Shown: one piece after another, positions 26,221-36,356 of the stretch
How the letters are laid out: every line of letters starts with the position of its first letter
Numbering within the stretch: the stretch's first letter is position 1
Assembly: GCA_913030915.1 (NCBI GenBank)
Contig: CAJWEW010000009.1
Span: 1-48,712 of the forward strand
Direction: 5' to 3'
Source of the DNA: an uncultured Rhodobiaceae bacterium
Lineage (GTDB): Bacteria > Pseudomonadota > Alphaproteobacteria > Rhizobiales > TMED25
DNA: 48,712 nt
Made by a program: the position numbers and the translations under genes
The notes under the pieces: model-generated
Told to the model about the DNA's origin: nothing
Seen by the model: only the letters and a program-made list of their open reading frames with translations
Databases searched by the model: none

Positions 26221-26655
26221 ATGGCAACAAACATCAAAACATTACCAAACAATCGTAGAAGAAGTAGAAAGAATAGCCCAATTTCTGATATCAATGTAAC
26301 ACCTCTAGTTGATGTGATGCTCGTGCTACTAATTGTTTTTATGGTTACTGCACCGTTATTAACAGTTGGTGTGCCAATTGAGCTTCCAAAAACGGCTGCA
26401 AAGCAAATGACAGATGATAATGAGCCGTTAACTATCACAATTGACAAGAATAGTAAAATTTACATTGAAGAAATGGAGATAGATTTTGATAGCTTAGCCG
26501 AAAAACTTGAGGCGATAGGGCAGAGTAATTATGACCAAAAAATTTATATTAATGGCGATAAAGATATTAGTTATGAGGTCTTAATGAAAGTAATGGCTAA
26601 GATTAGTTCTTCAGGCTATACATCAATTGGATTAGTTACAGATATAGAGTCTTAA
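26221..26655 (+). CDS. tolR: Tol-Pal system protein TolR
   Basis: ExbD/TolR-family subunit. A basic N terminus, then SPISDINVTPLVDVMLVLLIVFMVTAPLLTVGVPIELPKT, the single helix with the essential Asp in NVTPLVDVML, and a periplasmic domain. At 144 aa it has normal length. It lies 14 bases after tolQ and directly before tolA. Confidence 0.95.
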   Translation: MATNIKTLPNNRRRSRKNSPISDINVTPLVDVMLVLLIVFMVTAPLLTVGVPIELPKTAAKQMTDDNEPLTITIDKNSKIYIEEMEIDFDSLAEKLEAIGQSNYDQKIYINGDKDISYEVLMKVMAKISSSGYTSIGLVTDIES

Positions 26656-26656
26656 T

Positions 26657-27487
26657 ATGCTAGCCAAACCAATATCTATTTCAGTCATATTACATCTTTT
26701 GTTTGTGGCTATTGTAATAACAGGTCTGCCATCATTTGATAGGTTTGAAGAAGCTCCAATGTCCATTGTTGAAATCGAACTTATAAATAATCTTCCAGCA
26801 ATTACACAAGAAATTATAGAAGATGACAGTAAAGAGGAATCCGCATCCAATAAAAAAAAATATAGTGCGACACCTAACGTCAAACCATCCATGAGAAGCG
26901 AAGAGTCGAAAAATATGAATATACTTGAAAATGAGGAGATAATTGAAAAAACTACTGACTCTGAACAGCAAGAAGACGAAAATATCATGGAGTTTTTTTC
27001 TACACCAGAAATTAAGCCAGAATTGAACAAAATTAATGATAAATTATTAACCAATTTGGATTACGATGAGAATAAGAAGGAAACAGATAAAATCACGGCG
27101 CTACTCGATAAATTTCCTGATGAGAGAGATGTTGGGGAAATGATTGAAAACAAACCACAAGAAAAAAATTTAACGTCAGATGCTATTATTACTGCGGGTG
27201 AAATATCAAACATGCGGAAACAAATAGAGAGGTGCTGGAACCCGCCTGTGGGGATACGTGGGGCTGCAAGCCAGAAGGTACAAGTGATGATTGCGCTCAA
27301 TAAAGATGGTACAATATCGAATGTGGAGCCAGTCACAAGAGACTCAAATGGAAGCAGAGAGGTTGCAATTAATGCTGCTATGAGAGCTGTTTTAAGATGT
27401 GCGCCATATGAGCTTCCTATTGAAAAATATGAATCATGGAAGGAAATAAAGTTTACCTTTAATCCAATGAATATGTTAGGTGGGTGA
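26657..27487 (+). CDS. tolA: Cell envelope integrity protein TolA
   Basis: Links the TolQR motor to TolB/Pal across the periplasm. An N-terminal helix ([20 protein letters not shown]) is followed by an acidic, low-complexity linker (about residues 50-180) and the C-terminal domain [35 protein letters not shown] with the RCWNPP motif. The linker is shorter and less alanine-rich than in enterics. At 276 aa it is within the alphaproteobacterial range. It stops 1 base before the tolB ATG. Confidence 0.92.
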   Translation: MLAKPISISVILHLLFVAIVITGLPSFDRFEEAPMSIVEIELINNLPAITQEIIEDDSKEESASNKKKYSATPNVKPSMRSEESKNMNILENEEIIEKTTDSEQQEDENIMEFFSTPEIKPELNKINDKLLTNLDYDENKKETDKITALLDKFPDERDVGEMIENKPQEKNLTSDAIITAGEISNMRKQIERCWNPPVGIRGAASQKVQVMIALNKDGTISNVEPVTRDSNGSREVAINAAMRAVLRCAPYELPIEKYESWKEIKFTFNPMNMLGG

Positions 27488-27488
27488 T

Positions 27489-28802
27489 ATGATAAAACGA
27501 ATGAACAGGCTCCTCTTATTATCGTTTATATTATTATTTTATTCAAACATCTCTCAAGCTGCCTTAGAAATAGATGTCTCGGAGGGGAACCTTAGACCTA
27601 TGCCGATTGCAATAACCACGGTTATTGACAAACAAAATGAGCAGCTTGGTCTCGGTCTTGATATAACAAAAGTCATAGCCAGTGATCTTGCCGGTTCAGG
27701 CTTATTCTATCCTATAAATCCAAAAGCATTTCTTGATGAAATTAATACTTTAGATCAAAATCCAAATTTTAATTCATGGCGGGTTGTAAATGCTGAGGCT
27801 TTATTCACAGCTGAGCTTGCCTATGAAAATGAAAGATACAGAATAAATTATAAGCTTTGGGATACTTTTAGTGAAAAGTCCCTCGAAGCTAATTATTTAG
27901 TTTTTTCGAGGAATAAATGGAGAAACGTTGCGCACATGATTGCTGATACAATTTATACCCGCCTGACGGGTGAGAAGGGTTATTTTGACACACAAATTGC
28001 CTTCATAGCGGAGAGTGGACCTAAGACCGATAGAATAAAAAGACTGGCAATCATGGATCAGGATGGTCAAAATCCCGTGTTATTGACTTCAGGAAAAGAC
28101 CTTGTATTAACACCTAGATTTAGTCCAAACGGAAAAGAGCTTGTCTACTTGTCTTACAGAAATGGTCAACCCCAGGTATATATTTATGATATTCAATCAA
28201 AACAAACCTACGTTGTTGGAACATTTCCCGGCATAACATTTGCTCCAAGATTCTCCCCTGATGGAAGAAAAATTATCATGAGCTTACAAGAGGGAGTAGG
28301 ATCGAATTTATTTGAGATGGATTTGGGTAATTTTGATAGAAAGAGGTTAACTAACACATCGGATATCAATACAGCTCCAAGCTATTCTCCTGACTCAAGT
28401 AATATTGTGTTTGAATCGGATAAGTCAGGTACGCAGCAATTATATGTAATGGATGCTGATGGAGCTAATGTCAGAAGGATTAGCTTTGGAACCGGAAGTT
28501 ACTCAACACCTGTTTGGTCTCCAAGAGGGGATTACATTGCTTTCACAAAGATTTCTAAGGGTCGATTTATGATTGGTGTAATGTTTGCAGATGGAAGTGG
28601 TGAGAGGATTATTACAGATGGCTTCCACAATGAGGGCCCAACATGGGCTCCAAATGGAAGAGTTCTAATGTTTTTTCGTGAGTCGCCAGGAGAAGATGGC
28701 GGGGCAATGATATATTCCGTTGATATTACGGGTTATAATGAGAGAAAGATTGAGACACCTGGCTATGCCTCTGACCCATCATGGTCTGCATTAATGAATT
28801 AA
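27489..28802 (+). CDS. tolB: Tol-Pal system beta propeller protein TolB
   Basis: Periplasmic protein that binds Pal and TolA. A signal peptide ([19 protein letters not shown]) precedes an N-terminal domain and a six-bladed propeller with WD40-like repeats such as [29 protein letters not shown] and [15 protein letters not shown]. The ORF track opens with a GTG at 27480 inside tolA; the ATG at 27489 has an AGGTGGG ribosome-binding site and follows the tolA stop by 1 base, so I prefer it (437 aa). Confidence 0.95.
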   Translation: MIKRMNRLLLLSFILLFYSNISQAALEIDVSEGNLRPMPIAITTVIDKQNEQLGLGLDITKVIASDLAGSGLFYPINPKAFLDEINTLDQNPNFNSWRVVNAEALFTAELAYENERYRINYKLWDTFSEKSLEANYLVFSRNKWRNVAHMIADTIYTRLTGEKGYFDTQIAFIAESGPKTDRIKRLAIMDQDGQNPVLLTSGKDLVLTPRFSPNGKELVYLSYRNGQPQVYIYDIQSKQTYVVGTFPGITFAPRFSPDGRKIIMSLQEGVGSNLFEMDLGNFDRKRLTNTSDINTAPSYSPDSSNIVFESDKSGTQQLYVMDADGANVRRISFGTGSYSTPVWSPRGDYIAFTKISKGRFMIGVMFADGSGERIITDGFHNEGPTWAPNGRVLMFFRESPGEDGGAMIYSVDITGYNERKIETPGYASDPSWSALMN

Positions 28803-28900
28803 CTTATCTGATTTTACATTTTTTTTAAACATTACATCATTTGTTAACATTTACATGATAACTTTAAGGATCATTACTATTTTTAAAGAGGAAACTAACA

Positions 28901-29410
28901 ATGGTATATAAAAAAGCACTCAATCTTTCCGTGACTTTTTTATTAATCTTCATCCTTACAGGCTGTTCATCAACCAGAAAGAATGTTGAACAAATCTTAT
29001 TCGGAGGAGGAAATAATAATGAAGCTGAAATAGTCTCAAATGCTATTCCTGGATCTTCCCAAGACTTCACAGTAAATGTTGGAGACCGTGTATTTTTTGC
29101 AACAAATTCAACAAGTTTAGATGATGATGCAAAAGCAATACTTGAAAGGCAAGCTTCTTGGTTGGAATTATATCCAGAAATTAGTATCATTGTTGAAGGA
29201 CACGCTGATGAGAGGGGTACAAGAGAATACAATATTGCACTCAGCGCAAAAAGAGCTGACATTGCAGTAGCATACCTCGAGAGTCTTGGTATAGCTGGGA
29301 ATAGGGTCGAAACTGTTCCTTACGGTAAAGAAAGACCAGTAGCTGCCTGTTCATCTGAAGCCTGTTGGTCACAAAATAGACGAGCTGTGTCTGTTGTAAT
29401 TATTGAGTAA
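28901..29410 (+). CDS. pal: Peptidoglycan-associated lipoprotein Pal
   Basis: Outer-membrane lipoprotein of the Tol-Pal system. The lipobox ILTGC ends the signal peptide, with Cys near residue 22. The OmpA-like domain shows VFFATNSTSLDDDAKAIL, IIVEGHADERGTREYN and the NRRAVSV end. At 169 aa it has normal length. It has a good ribosome-binding site (AGAGGAA). It is separated from tolB by about 98 bases of AT-rich sequence containing repeated ACATT, possibly a promoter of its own. Confidence 0.96.
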   Translation: MVYKKALNLSVTFLLIFILTGCSSTRKNVEQILFGGGNNNEAEIVSNAIPGSSQDFTVNVGDRVFFATNSTSLDDDAKAILERQASWLELYPEISIIVEGHADERGTREYNIALSAKRADIAVAYLESLGIAGNRVETVPYGKERPVAACSSEACWSQNRRAVSVVIIE

Positions 29411-29443
29411 TTTGGAAATATCAGCTAGATATTTTAGTTACGA

Positions 29444-29510
29444 TAATATATCATTCAAGATTAAATTAATTTAAGATTGATCCCTTATTTAGAGATCTAA
29501 TGATATATTA
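29444..29510. repeat. Perfect 12-bp inverted repeat flanking the pal-tilS spacer
   Basis: TAATATATCATT (29444-29455) and AATGATATATTA (29499-29510) are exact reverse complements, 43 bases apart. Between them is the 14-base palindrome TTAAATTAATTTAA (29461-29474). The element fills most of the 107-base pal-tilS gap, where other alphaproteobacteria carry cpoB. It could be an operator, a long stem-loop, or the remnant of a small mobile element; sequence alone does not decide. Confidence 0.7.
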
Positions 29511-29517
29511 GTTAATA

Positions 29518-30807
29518 ATGGTAAACGATATAAAATTTCCTCTCACTGATTCCAGGGTTTGTGACTTATTTTCACGGTATGTAAATCATGATAGGATTGC
29601 GTTAGCGGTCTCAGGTGGCCGGGACAGCATGGCTCTAATGTATCTGGTATACCGATGGAAAGCCCACCTAGCATTAAATATTGATATTGAAGTTCTCACG
29701 GTTAACCATAATCTAAGGAAGGCTGCAGAAGATGAATGTCGCTTTGTTCATAAAATTACTGAAAATTATGGATTTAGACACACAGTGCTGACATGGGAAC
29801 ACGGACACATTGATACTTCTATTCAAGAGAAGGCACGAAAAGCAAGATACAAGCTTATGCTGGATTATGTTAGAGGAGAGAACATTTATACAATTCTGAC
29901 TGCTCACACCTCTGATGATAACATAGAAACATTTATTATGCGTCTTGCAAAAGGGAGCGGGATCGATGGACTTAAATCAATTAATGAAATTCGATATGAG
30001 GATGGAATTCAGATACAACGGCCATTGCTATCATTATCACGTTCTTTGACAACTAAAATCCTGAGATCGACAGGTAATGAATGGGTAGATGATCCAACAA
30101 ACGACGATGAGAGCTTCGAAAGAGTTAAAATAAGAAATAATATTAGTTCCCTATCTACTTTTAATATATCATCCAATAATTTAACAAAAACAATTCAACG
30201 TCTAGCTAGGACGCATGAGTCAATTAGTTACTTTACCAACTCTGTATCAGAGGAGTTAGTTGAATTAAGTGAGCTCGGACATGCAGACATTGATTTTGAT
30301 AAGTTAAGTAACTACCCAGAAGAAATTATTTTAAGAGTAATTGCAAAAGCCTTGACAGATATTAATGGGGGAACAGTATCCCTATCTTCATTGGAGGCAG
30401 TAATTGCGGACTTAATTAAAACAGGGAGAAGCAAGACCTTAAATGGCTGTCAAATAATTCCACAGAAGAATAAATATGTTATAGTCAGAGAAAATAGGGG
30501 GATACGTCCAGTTGAAATTAAAATAAATGAACGTATCTCCTGGGATGGAAGATTTGATGTGCATCTTAAGTCGTGTGACAAAGCAAATATTGTCATTGAT
30601 CAGATTGGAAACGCAGATGATCTCGGAGAAATGATAGATGGGACATCTTTTCAAAATATGCCAAAATATTTATTGAGAGCACTGCCCGGTGGATTTATCG
30701 AAGATAAGCTTGTATTACTGCCAAACACACACAATATATATAATAGAGGTTATTTAGATGTTAAATTTAGAGTTAGCAACGGAAAAAAATTTTCACAAAA
30801 TAGGTAG
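29518..30807 (+). CDS. tilS: tRNA(Ile)-lysidine synthase
   Basis: Modifies the C34 wobble base of tRNA-Ile(CAU) to lysidine. The N-terminal PP-loop ATPase shows ALAVSGGRDSMALMYL (SGGRDS at residues 32-37), then VNHNLRKAAEDEC, HTSDDNIETFIMRLAKGSGIDGL and RPLL, the family signatures. The C-terminal part (about residues 330-429) is poorly conserved. At 429 aa it is in the normal range. It lies 107 bases after pal and only 9 bases before ftsH, with which it is probably cotranscribed. Confidence 0.93.
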   Translation: MVNDIKFPLTDSRVCDLFSRYVNHDRIALAVSGGRDSMALMYLVYRWKAHLALNIDIEVLTVNHNLRKAAEDECRFVHKITENYGFRHTVLTWEHGHIDTSIQEKARKARYKLMLDYVRGENIYTILTAHTSDDNIETFIMRLAKGSGIDGLKSINEIRYEDGIQIQRPLLSLSRSLTTKILRSTGNEWVDDPTNDDESFERVKIRNNISSLSTFNISSNNLTKTIQRLARTHESISYFTNSVSEELVELSELGHADIDFDKLSNYPEEIILRVIAKALTDINGGTVSLSSLEAVIADLIKTGRSKTLNGCQIIPQKNKYVIVRENRGIRPVEIKINERISWDGRFDVHLKSCDKANIVIDQIGNADDLGEMIDGTSFQNMPKYLLRALPGGFIEDKLVLLPNTHNIYNRGYLDVKFRVSNGKKFSQNR

Positions 30808-30810
30808 GAG
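30806..30810 (+). promoter_or_regulatory. Shine-Dalgarno that supports the ftsH TTG start
   Basis: AGGAG stands six bases before TTG 30817, so the TTG is a credible start codon for the essential gene ftsH; there is no in-frame ATG before the first membrane helix. Confidence 0.6.
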
Positions 30811-30816
30811 TTAAAA

Positions 30817-32745
30817 TTGGGTGGTTTTAGAAATATAGTAATATGGCTCGTCATTGGACTGTTAATGATGGCGTTATACAATGTATTCCAGACTTCTAGT
30901 GAAACAAGAGGCGTGAGCGAGGTCAGCTACACCACACTCATTTCAGAAGTCTCAGGTGGTAATGTTAGGGATGTTGTAATATCGGGTGATGAAATAACGG
31001 GGACTTTCAATGATGGTTCAAGATTTCATTCTTACTCACCTGAAGACCCACAATTTATAGAAAGATTAAATGAACAAGGCGTGATAATAAATGTCCAACC
31101 GGTAAGACAGAGCGCACTATTCTCAATTTTTGTATCATGGTTCCCGATGCTGTTATTAATTGCAGTTTGGATATTTTTTCTTAAGCAAATGCAAGGTGGT
31201 GGACGGGGTGCTATGGGTTTCGGAAAATCTAAGGCAAAACTCCTGAATGAGAAGAAAGGCAAAGTCACATTTAGTGATGTTGCGGGGATCGACGAGGCGA
31301 AAGAAGACCTTGAAGAAATTGTTGAATTTTTAAAAGACCCACGTAAATTCCAATATTTGGGCGGAAAAATACCGAAAGGTGCTTTACTTGTAGGACCTCC
31401 AGGTACCGGTAAAACGCTATTAGCAAGGGCTATAGCTGGGGAAGCCGGTGTTCCTTTTTTTACAATCTCTGGTTCAGATTTTGTTGAAATGTTCGTTGGG
31501 GTAGGCGCCAGTAGAGTGCGTGACATGTTTGAGCAAGCCAAAAGAAGTGCGCCTTGCATTATATTTATAGATGAAATAGATGCAGTTGGAAGACATAGAG
31601 GCGCTGGACTAGGTGGGGGTAATGATGAAAGAGAACAAACATTAAATCAGCTACTAGTAGAAATGGATGGGTTTGAAGAGAATGAAGGTATTATATTGAT
31701 TGCAGCAACTAACAGACCTGACGTATTAGATCCTGCTCTCTTAAGGCCTGGTAGATTTGATAGACAAGTAGTTGTTCCAAATCCCGATATAATCGGACGA
31801 GAAAAAATACTAAAAGTACACGTTAGAAAAGTTAAATTATCTGATGAAATCAACTTAAAAGTTATTGCCAGAGGAACACCAGGATTCTCTGGTGCTGATC
31901 TTGCAAACCTTGTTAACGAGGCTGCATTACTGGCAGCTCGTCGAGGCAAAAGAGTAATCACTCAAGACGAATTTGAAGATGCGAAAGATAAGGTAATGAT
32001 GGGTTCTGAGCGTCGTACTCTTGTGATGTCTGATGATGAAAAAAAATTGACTGCATATCACGAGGCAGGGCATGCGCTTGTGGCTGTAAAGCAAAAAGCA
32101 TCAGATCCAATACACAAAGCCACGATAATCCCAAGAGGTAGAGCGCTTGGTATGGTGATGCGTTTGCCTGAAAGAGATCAATTATCAATGACTAGGGAGA
32201 AGCTAAAAGCCGATCTAGCCGTTGCTATGGGTGGTAGAGCAGCTGAGGAATTGATTTTTGGCGACGAAAAAGTAACATCCGGAGCTCAATCCGATATCAA
32301 GATGGCAACAAACATGGCAAGGGCGATGGTAACACAGTTTGGTATGAGTGATATTTTGGGGCCTCTTTCATATGGTAATAATGAAGATGAAGTCTTCCTT
32401 GGTTATTCAGTGGCAAAAACACAAAATTTATCAGAAGAAACGCAAAAAATTGTTGACTCTGAGATTCATAAACTTGTAGATGGTGGACATAAAGCTGCCA
32501 CAGAAATTGTCATTGAGTACAAAAAGGAACTCGAAATAATTGCTGAAGGTCTGCTTGAGTATGAGACATTATCCGGGGATGAGATACTAGATCTGTTGAA
32601 GGGTAAGACTCCTGATAGATCAGATGCGGATGGATCAGAAGAGCCCCCAAGTGATCCAACAGCTATACCAACCGAGAGCGCCGAAAAGAAAGCTGCGAGT
32701 AAGACAAAAAAAACTCAGAAGATGAAACCGCAAACACAGCCGTAA
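30817..32745 (+). CDS. ftsH: ATP-dependent zinc metalloprotease FtsH
   Basis: Membrane-anchored AAA+ protease degrading misfolded membrane proteins and RpoH. Two helices ([19 protein letters not shown] and [24 protein letters not shown]) flank a periplasmic domain. The AAA module has Walker A GPPGTGKT (193-200), Walker [13 protein letters not shown], and the SRH region [13 protein letters not shown]. Protease motif HEAGH is at 415-419. The start is TTG with a good AGGAG site. At 642 aa it has normal length. Substrate RpoH is encoded 9 kb away. No folP follows, unlike many relatives. Confidence 0.97.
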   Translation: MGGFRNIVIWLVIGLLMMALYNVFQTSSETRGVSEVSYTTLISEVSGGNVRDVVISGDEITGTFNDGSRFHSYSPEDPQFIERLNEQGVIINVQPVRQSALFSIFVSWFPMLLLIAVWIFFLKQMQGGGRGAMGFGKSKAKLLNEKKGKVTFSDVAGIDEAKEDLEEIVEFLKDPRKFQYLGGKIPKGALLVGPPGTGKTLLARAIAGEAGVPFFTISGSDFVEMFVGVGASRVRDMFEQAKRSAPCIIFIDEIDAVGRHRGAGLGGGNDEREQTLNQLLVEMDGFEENEGIILIAATNRPDVLDPALLRPGRFDRQVVVPNPDIIGREKILKVHVRKVKLSDEINLKVIARGTPGFSGADLANLVNEAALLAARRGKRVITQDEFEDAKDKVMMGSERRTLVMSDDEKKLTAYHEAGHALVAVKQKASDPIHKATIIPRGRALGMVMRLPERDQLSMTREKLKADLAVAMGGRAAEELIFGDEKVTSGAQSDIKMATNMARAMVTQFGMSDILGPLSYGNNEDEVFLGYSVAKTQNLSEETQKIVDSEIHKLVDGGHKAATEIVIEYKKELEIIAEGLLEYETLSGDEILDLLKGKTPDRSDADGSEEPPSDPTAIPTESAEKKAASKTKKTQKMKPQTQP

Positions 32746-32783
32746 ATCATTCATTATTTTTTAAACTTTAGGGATAGTTTTAT

Positions 32784-34130
32784 ATGAATGCTAAAAAATA
32801 CTTTGGTACGGATGGAATTAGAGGTCTAGCAAATCAGTTCCCTATGACTGCTGAAGTTGCCCTACGCATTGGAATTGCGACGGGATTATTCATAGCAAAA
32901 GATAAGACGGCTAAACGGGTAATAATCGCCAAAGATACGAGGTTATCAGGTTATATGTTAGAGTCGTCGCTCACTTCTGGTTTAACGTCAGTTGGGTTAG
33001 ATGTTTTTTTACTTGGGCCAATGCCTACTCCTGCGGTGTCGATGCTAATAAAGTCAATGAGAGCAGATCTTGGTATTATGATTTCAGCATCACACAATAC
33101 ATATGAATATAATGGTATTAAGATATTTGGCCCGGATGGGTACAAGCTTGACGATAGCGACGAGTTGGAAATCGAGGGTATATTAGGGAATATCGATAGT
33201 TATGACCTGAGCTCTCAAATAGTTGGGAAGGCAAAAAGGATCGACGATGCTCAAGCTCGCTATATAGAATATGTCAAGGGCACTTTGGATAGAGACATCA
33301 ATTTTGATGGAATTAAAGTTGTCATCGATAGTGCTCATGGGGCGGCATACAAAGTTGCACCATTGGCTTTGTGGGAGCTCGGGGCAAAGGTAATTTCAAT
33401 TGGCGATTGTCCCAATGGGAAGAATATCAATCACGAGTACGGATCAACTTCGCTGAATAATTTAAAAAAAGCAGTAAGTAATCATAATGCGGACATTGGG
33501 ATTGCACTAGATGGCGATGCCGACAGAATAATTGTGATTGATGAGACTGGGCATATTGTTGATGGTGACGCGCTTTTGGCAATTATTGCAACTGAGTGGA
33601 AAAAATTAGGTAAACTAAATAAAGACTCGGTCGTTGCTACAATATTATCAAACGTCGGTTTGGATAACTACTTTTCACGAGAAAAGATGAAACTATATAG
33701 AACAAATGTTGGTGATAGATATGTCTCCCAGTTTATGAGAGAAAACGGTTATAATATTGGCGGTGAGCAGTCTGGACATATTATCATTGGCGACTATTCA
33801 ACAACAGGGGACGGATTATTAGCTGCTATCCAGATATTATCTATTATGAAAAAAAGTAACAAGAAGATTAGTGCGCTTGCGCGCCTTATCAAAATTGTTC
33901 CCCAAATTCAAAGGAATTACAAAATTAGAGACTATGAGAAGATTAACACTGACGACATCGATGAAATTCATAAAATAGGACAAGAGAGAATTAAAGAAAA
34001 AGGCAGGATATTGGTTCGTCTATCTGGAACAGAGCCACTCATTAGAGTTATGGGTGAGTCACAAGATGAAAAATATTTAAATCAAACATTGGATTATTTA
34101 ATGAATTTAATCGAAAAACGATTTAATTAG
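32784..34130 (+). CDS. glmM: Phosphoglucosamine mutase
   Basis: Converts glucosamine 6-phosphate to glucosamine 1-phosphate for peptidoglycan and LPS synthesis. KYFGTDGIRGLAN opens the protein; the catalytic phosphoserine lies in MISASHNTYEYNGIKIFGPDG (usual SASHNPxxDNGIK, so Pro to Thr and Asp to Tyr here); ALDGDADRIIVID is the Mg-binding loop and RLSGTEPLIRVMGE the phosphate-binding end. At 448 aa it has full length. The last 8 bases overlap the convergent EamA gene. Confidence 0.95.
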   Translation: MNAKKYFGTDGIRGLANQFPMTAEVALRIGIATGLFIAKDKTAKRVIIAKDTRLSGYMLESSLTSGLTSVGLDVFLLGPMPTPAVSMLIKSMRADLGIMISASHNTYEYNGIKIFGPDGYKLDDSDELEIEGILGNIDSYDLSSQIVGKAKRIDDAQARYIEYVKGTLDRDINFDGIKVVIDSAHGAAYKVAPLALWELGAKVISIGDCPNGKNINHEYGSTSLNNLKKAVSNHNADIGIALDGDADRIIVIDETGHIVDGDALLAIIATEWKKLGKLNKDSVVATILSNVGLDNYFSREKMKLYRTNVGDRYVSQFMRENGYNIGGEQSGHIIIGDYSTTGDGLLAAIQILSIMKKSNKKISALARLIKIVPQIQRNYKIRDYEKINTDDIDEIHKIGQERIKEKGRILVRLSGTEPLIRVMGESQDEKYLNQTLDYLMNLIEKRFN

Positions 34131-35019
34131 CAAGCTTATTTGAGCCTATCCTCGTGAGAACAATTCCTGCAAGAATAACAAACATTCCAAGTATCTGGTA
34201 AAGATCAATATCCTCTTTTAGCAAGAAACTCCCAAGAACAACAACATAAACCGGCAAAATGTAGTGTGTAAGTGACACGAATGTTGGGCCTGCAACCTTT
34301 GTAAGGTTAAACATAACCATGCTTGCCATTGCAGTTGAGAAAACACCCATTAATAAAACTGATATGAATGAAATATCAAAAATTTCAATAACTGGTGGAC
34401 CTTCTAATAACATTGCAGTAATTAACGCGAAACTAGATGCAAACAAGAAGCTACCTGATGTTTTTTGCATTAATGTAATATTTGGCATGACGTTTACAGC
34501 TATGTTTTGAATTGAATAACCAATCGCTGCAAGCAATATTGCAATTTGCGAGAGCATCTTAAAGTCATTAGATGTTATTATAGTATCTGGTTTTTCAAAT
34601 AGTAGAATATACAAGCCCAGAAAGCCAACAATTACCCCAAACAGCTTTAGGCTATTTAATTTTTCATCAGGAACAAGAAAATGAGCAGCAAGAACTGTAA
34701 ACAAGGGACCGATTCCAAATAAAATACCTCCAATATTCGTATCTAAATATTGAGTTCCCCAACAGATAAGAAAGAAAGGGAAAAATGCTGTCATGCCTAT
34801 CAAAGCAAGCCATGCCCAATTCACAATACCAGTCGGCAAAGTCTCACCTCTTAATTTTAAAATAGAATATATTATCACAAACCCAATAGAGAGTCTGAGT
34901 GAGACAATCCATAAAGGACTGAAATCATTGAGAGCATACTTTGTTAATGCAAATGTAGAACCCCAGAATACAACTAAAAGGGATAAATAAAACCAGTTCA
35001 TGAGAGATGAATTTTTCAT
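34123..35019 (-). CDS. EamA/DMT-superfamily transporter
   Basis: Ten hydrophobic segments in two homologous EamA halves, for example SLLVVFWGSTFALTKYALNDFSPLWIVSLRLSIGF in the first and TFVSLTHYILPVYVVVLGSFLLKEDIDLYQILGMFVILAGIVL in the second. Such drug/metabolite transporters export amino acids or other small metabolites; the substrate is not predictable. At 298 aa it has normal length. It is convergent with glmM (8-base overlap) and divergent from serC across a 160-base gap. Confidence 0.88.
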   Translation of the reverse strand: MKNSSLMNWFYLSLLVVFWGSTFALTKYALNDFSPLWIVSLRLSIGFVIIYSILKLRGETLPTGIVNWAWLALIGMTAFFPFFLICWGTQYLDTNIGGILFGIGPLFTVLAAHFLVPDEKLNSLKLFGVIVGFLGLYILLFEKPDTIITSNDFKMLSQIAILLAAIGYSIQNIAVNVMPNITLMQKTSGSFLFASSFALITAMLLEGPPVIEIFDISFISVLLMGVFSTAMASMVMFNLTKVAGPTFVSLTHYILPVYVVVLGSFLLKEDIDLYQILGMFVILAGIVLTRIGSNKLAN

Positions 35020-35096
35020 GAGATAAAAAAAATAATAAATCTGAACTTACTGATTATGCCTAAATTTATTACATGTCAAATTAATTAACTTTATAA

Positions 35097-35125
35097 TTGA
35101 TAAATGTAAAGTTTTGCAGTATTAA
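35097..35125 (+). promoter_or_regulatory. Sigma70-like promoter of serC-serA
   Basis: TTGATA and TATTAA are separated by exactly 17 bases. The expected start point near 35132 gives a 48-base leader made almost entirely of the two hairpins described in the next entry. Confidence 0.6.
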
Positions 35126-35138
35126 AGAAATGGGACAG

Positions 35139-35177
35139 CTCTCCCCAACGAGAGTCAACTATCTGGAAGGGTAGATA
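35139..35177 (+). ncRNA. serC leader RNA, two-hairpin cis-regulatory motif
   Basis: Hairpin 1: CUCUC (35139-35143) pairs with GAGAG (35150-35154) around a CCCAAC loop. Hairpin 2: UAUCU (35160-35164) pairs with AGAUA (35173-35177) around GGAAGGGU. The second loop contains the Shine-Dalgarno (GGAAGG) nine bases before the serC ATG, and its GGG could pair with the CCC of loop 1. A structured serC leader is known in alphaproteobacteria as the serC RNA motif; resemblance is from memory and a covariance-model search would be needed. Its ligand or regulator is not established to my knowledge. Confidence 0.65.
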
Positions 35178-35179
35178 AA

Positions 35180-36334
35180 ATGATAAAGAAACCGATAAAA
35201 AAAACAAATAGACCACTATTTTCCTCGGGTCCATGTGCAAAGTTTCCAAATTGGCATATCAATAAAATAGAAACATCTATTTTAGGTAGATCGCATAGGG
35301 CTAAGAAGCCAAAAGATTTCATAAATTACTCAGTTGAGCTAACCTCGGAGTTGCTTGAGATACCAAAAGACTACAAAGTAGCAATTGTACCCGCTTCTGA
35401 TACTGGGGCGTTTGAGATGGCAATGTGGAACTTTTTGGGACATATACCTGTTGATGTTTTTGCTTGGGAGTCTTTCGGTAAGGGATGGGTAACCGACATA
35501 ATCAAACAGTTAGGCCTTGAAGATGCGAATGTTATAGAAGCAGATTACGGAATATTACCAGATCTGTATTCAGTAAATTCTGACAGTGATATTGTTTTTA
35601 CTTTAAACGGAACAACCTCAGGAGTTAGAGTTCCCAACCTGAATTGGATAAAAGATAGTAGGAGAGGCATAACATTATGCGACGCTACATCTGGTTTATT
35701 TGCCCAAAAAGTTGATTGGAGTAAGTTGGACGTAACAACATTTTCCTGGCAGAAGGTTCTAGGAGGAGAAGCGCAGCATGGCATGATAATTCTCTCACCG
35801 AAAGCAATTGATAGATTAAATGAATACAGTCCCAGTTGGCCATTGCCAAAAATATTTAGAATAAAAAAATCTGGTACAATTGACCAAAGTATCTTTTCTG
35901 GTTCAACTATCAACACGCCTTCACTTTTATGTGTTGCTGATTATGTTGCGGCCCTTGAGTGGGCACGTGAAGTAGGTGGATTAAATAAGTTAATTGAAAT
36001 CGCTGACAATAATCTTCAAATTATAAAAAATTGGGTCGCTGATACAGATTGGATAGAATTTTTAGCAAAAGAAGAGTCAACTATATCAAACACATCTGTT
36101 TGCCTTGAGTTTTCATCGAAAAGCCCAAATGGTGATGAAATCGATACATCAAAATTATCAAAGACAATCCAAAATATGCTTGAAGAGGAGGGGGTCGCTT
36201 TTGATATTGGAGCTTACAGAGATGCGCCACCCGGGTTAAGAATATGGACGGGAGCAACAATTGAACCATCAGATATTTCAATATTGCTGGAATGGATCAA
36301 TTGGGCGTATTTTGTAGCAATAGAAAAGGTTTAA
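35180..36334 (+). CDS. serC: Phosphoserine aminotransferase
   Basis: PLP enzyme making 3-phosphoserine from 3-phosphohydroxypyruvate and glutamate. RPLFSSGPCAKFPNW is the alphaproteobacterial start, DTGAFEMAMWNFLG the cofactor region, TTFSWQKVLGGEAQHG carries the PLP-binding Lys (WQKVLG), and PSLLCVADYVAALEW follows. At 384 aa it is the long variant. It is followed 22 bases later by serA, so the two serine-synthesis genes share a transcript controlled by the leader described above. Confidence 0.95.
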   Translation: MIKKPIKKTNRPLFSSGPCAKFPNWHINKIETSILGRSHRAKKPKDFINYSVELTSELLEIPKDYKVAIVPASDTGAFEMAMWNFLGHIPVDVFAWESFGKGWVTDIIKQLGLEDANVIEADYGILPDLYSVNSDSDIVFTLNGTTSGVRVPNLNWIKDSRRGITLCDATSGLFAQKVDWSKLDVTTFSWQKVLGGEAQHGMIILSPKAIDRLNEYSPSWPLPKIFRIKKSGTIDQSIFSGSTINTPSLLCVADYVAALEWAREVGGLNKLIEIADNNLQIIKNWVADTDWIEFLAKEESTISNTSVCLEFSSKSPNGDEIDTSKLSKTIQNMLEEEGVAFDIGAYRDAPPGLRIWTGATIEPSDISILLEWINWAYFVAIEKV

Positions 36335-36356
36335 AATAAATAGGGAAAACATAAAA

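Noticed and set aside
31032-31559. 175-codon ORF on the minus strand opposite ftsH
   Set aside because: Shadow of the ftsH AAA region; composition follows the complement of ftsH codons.
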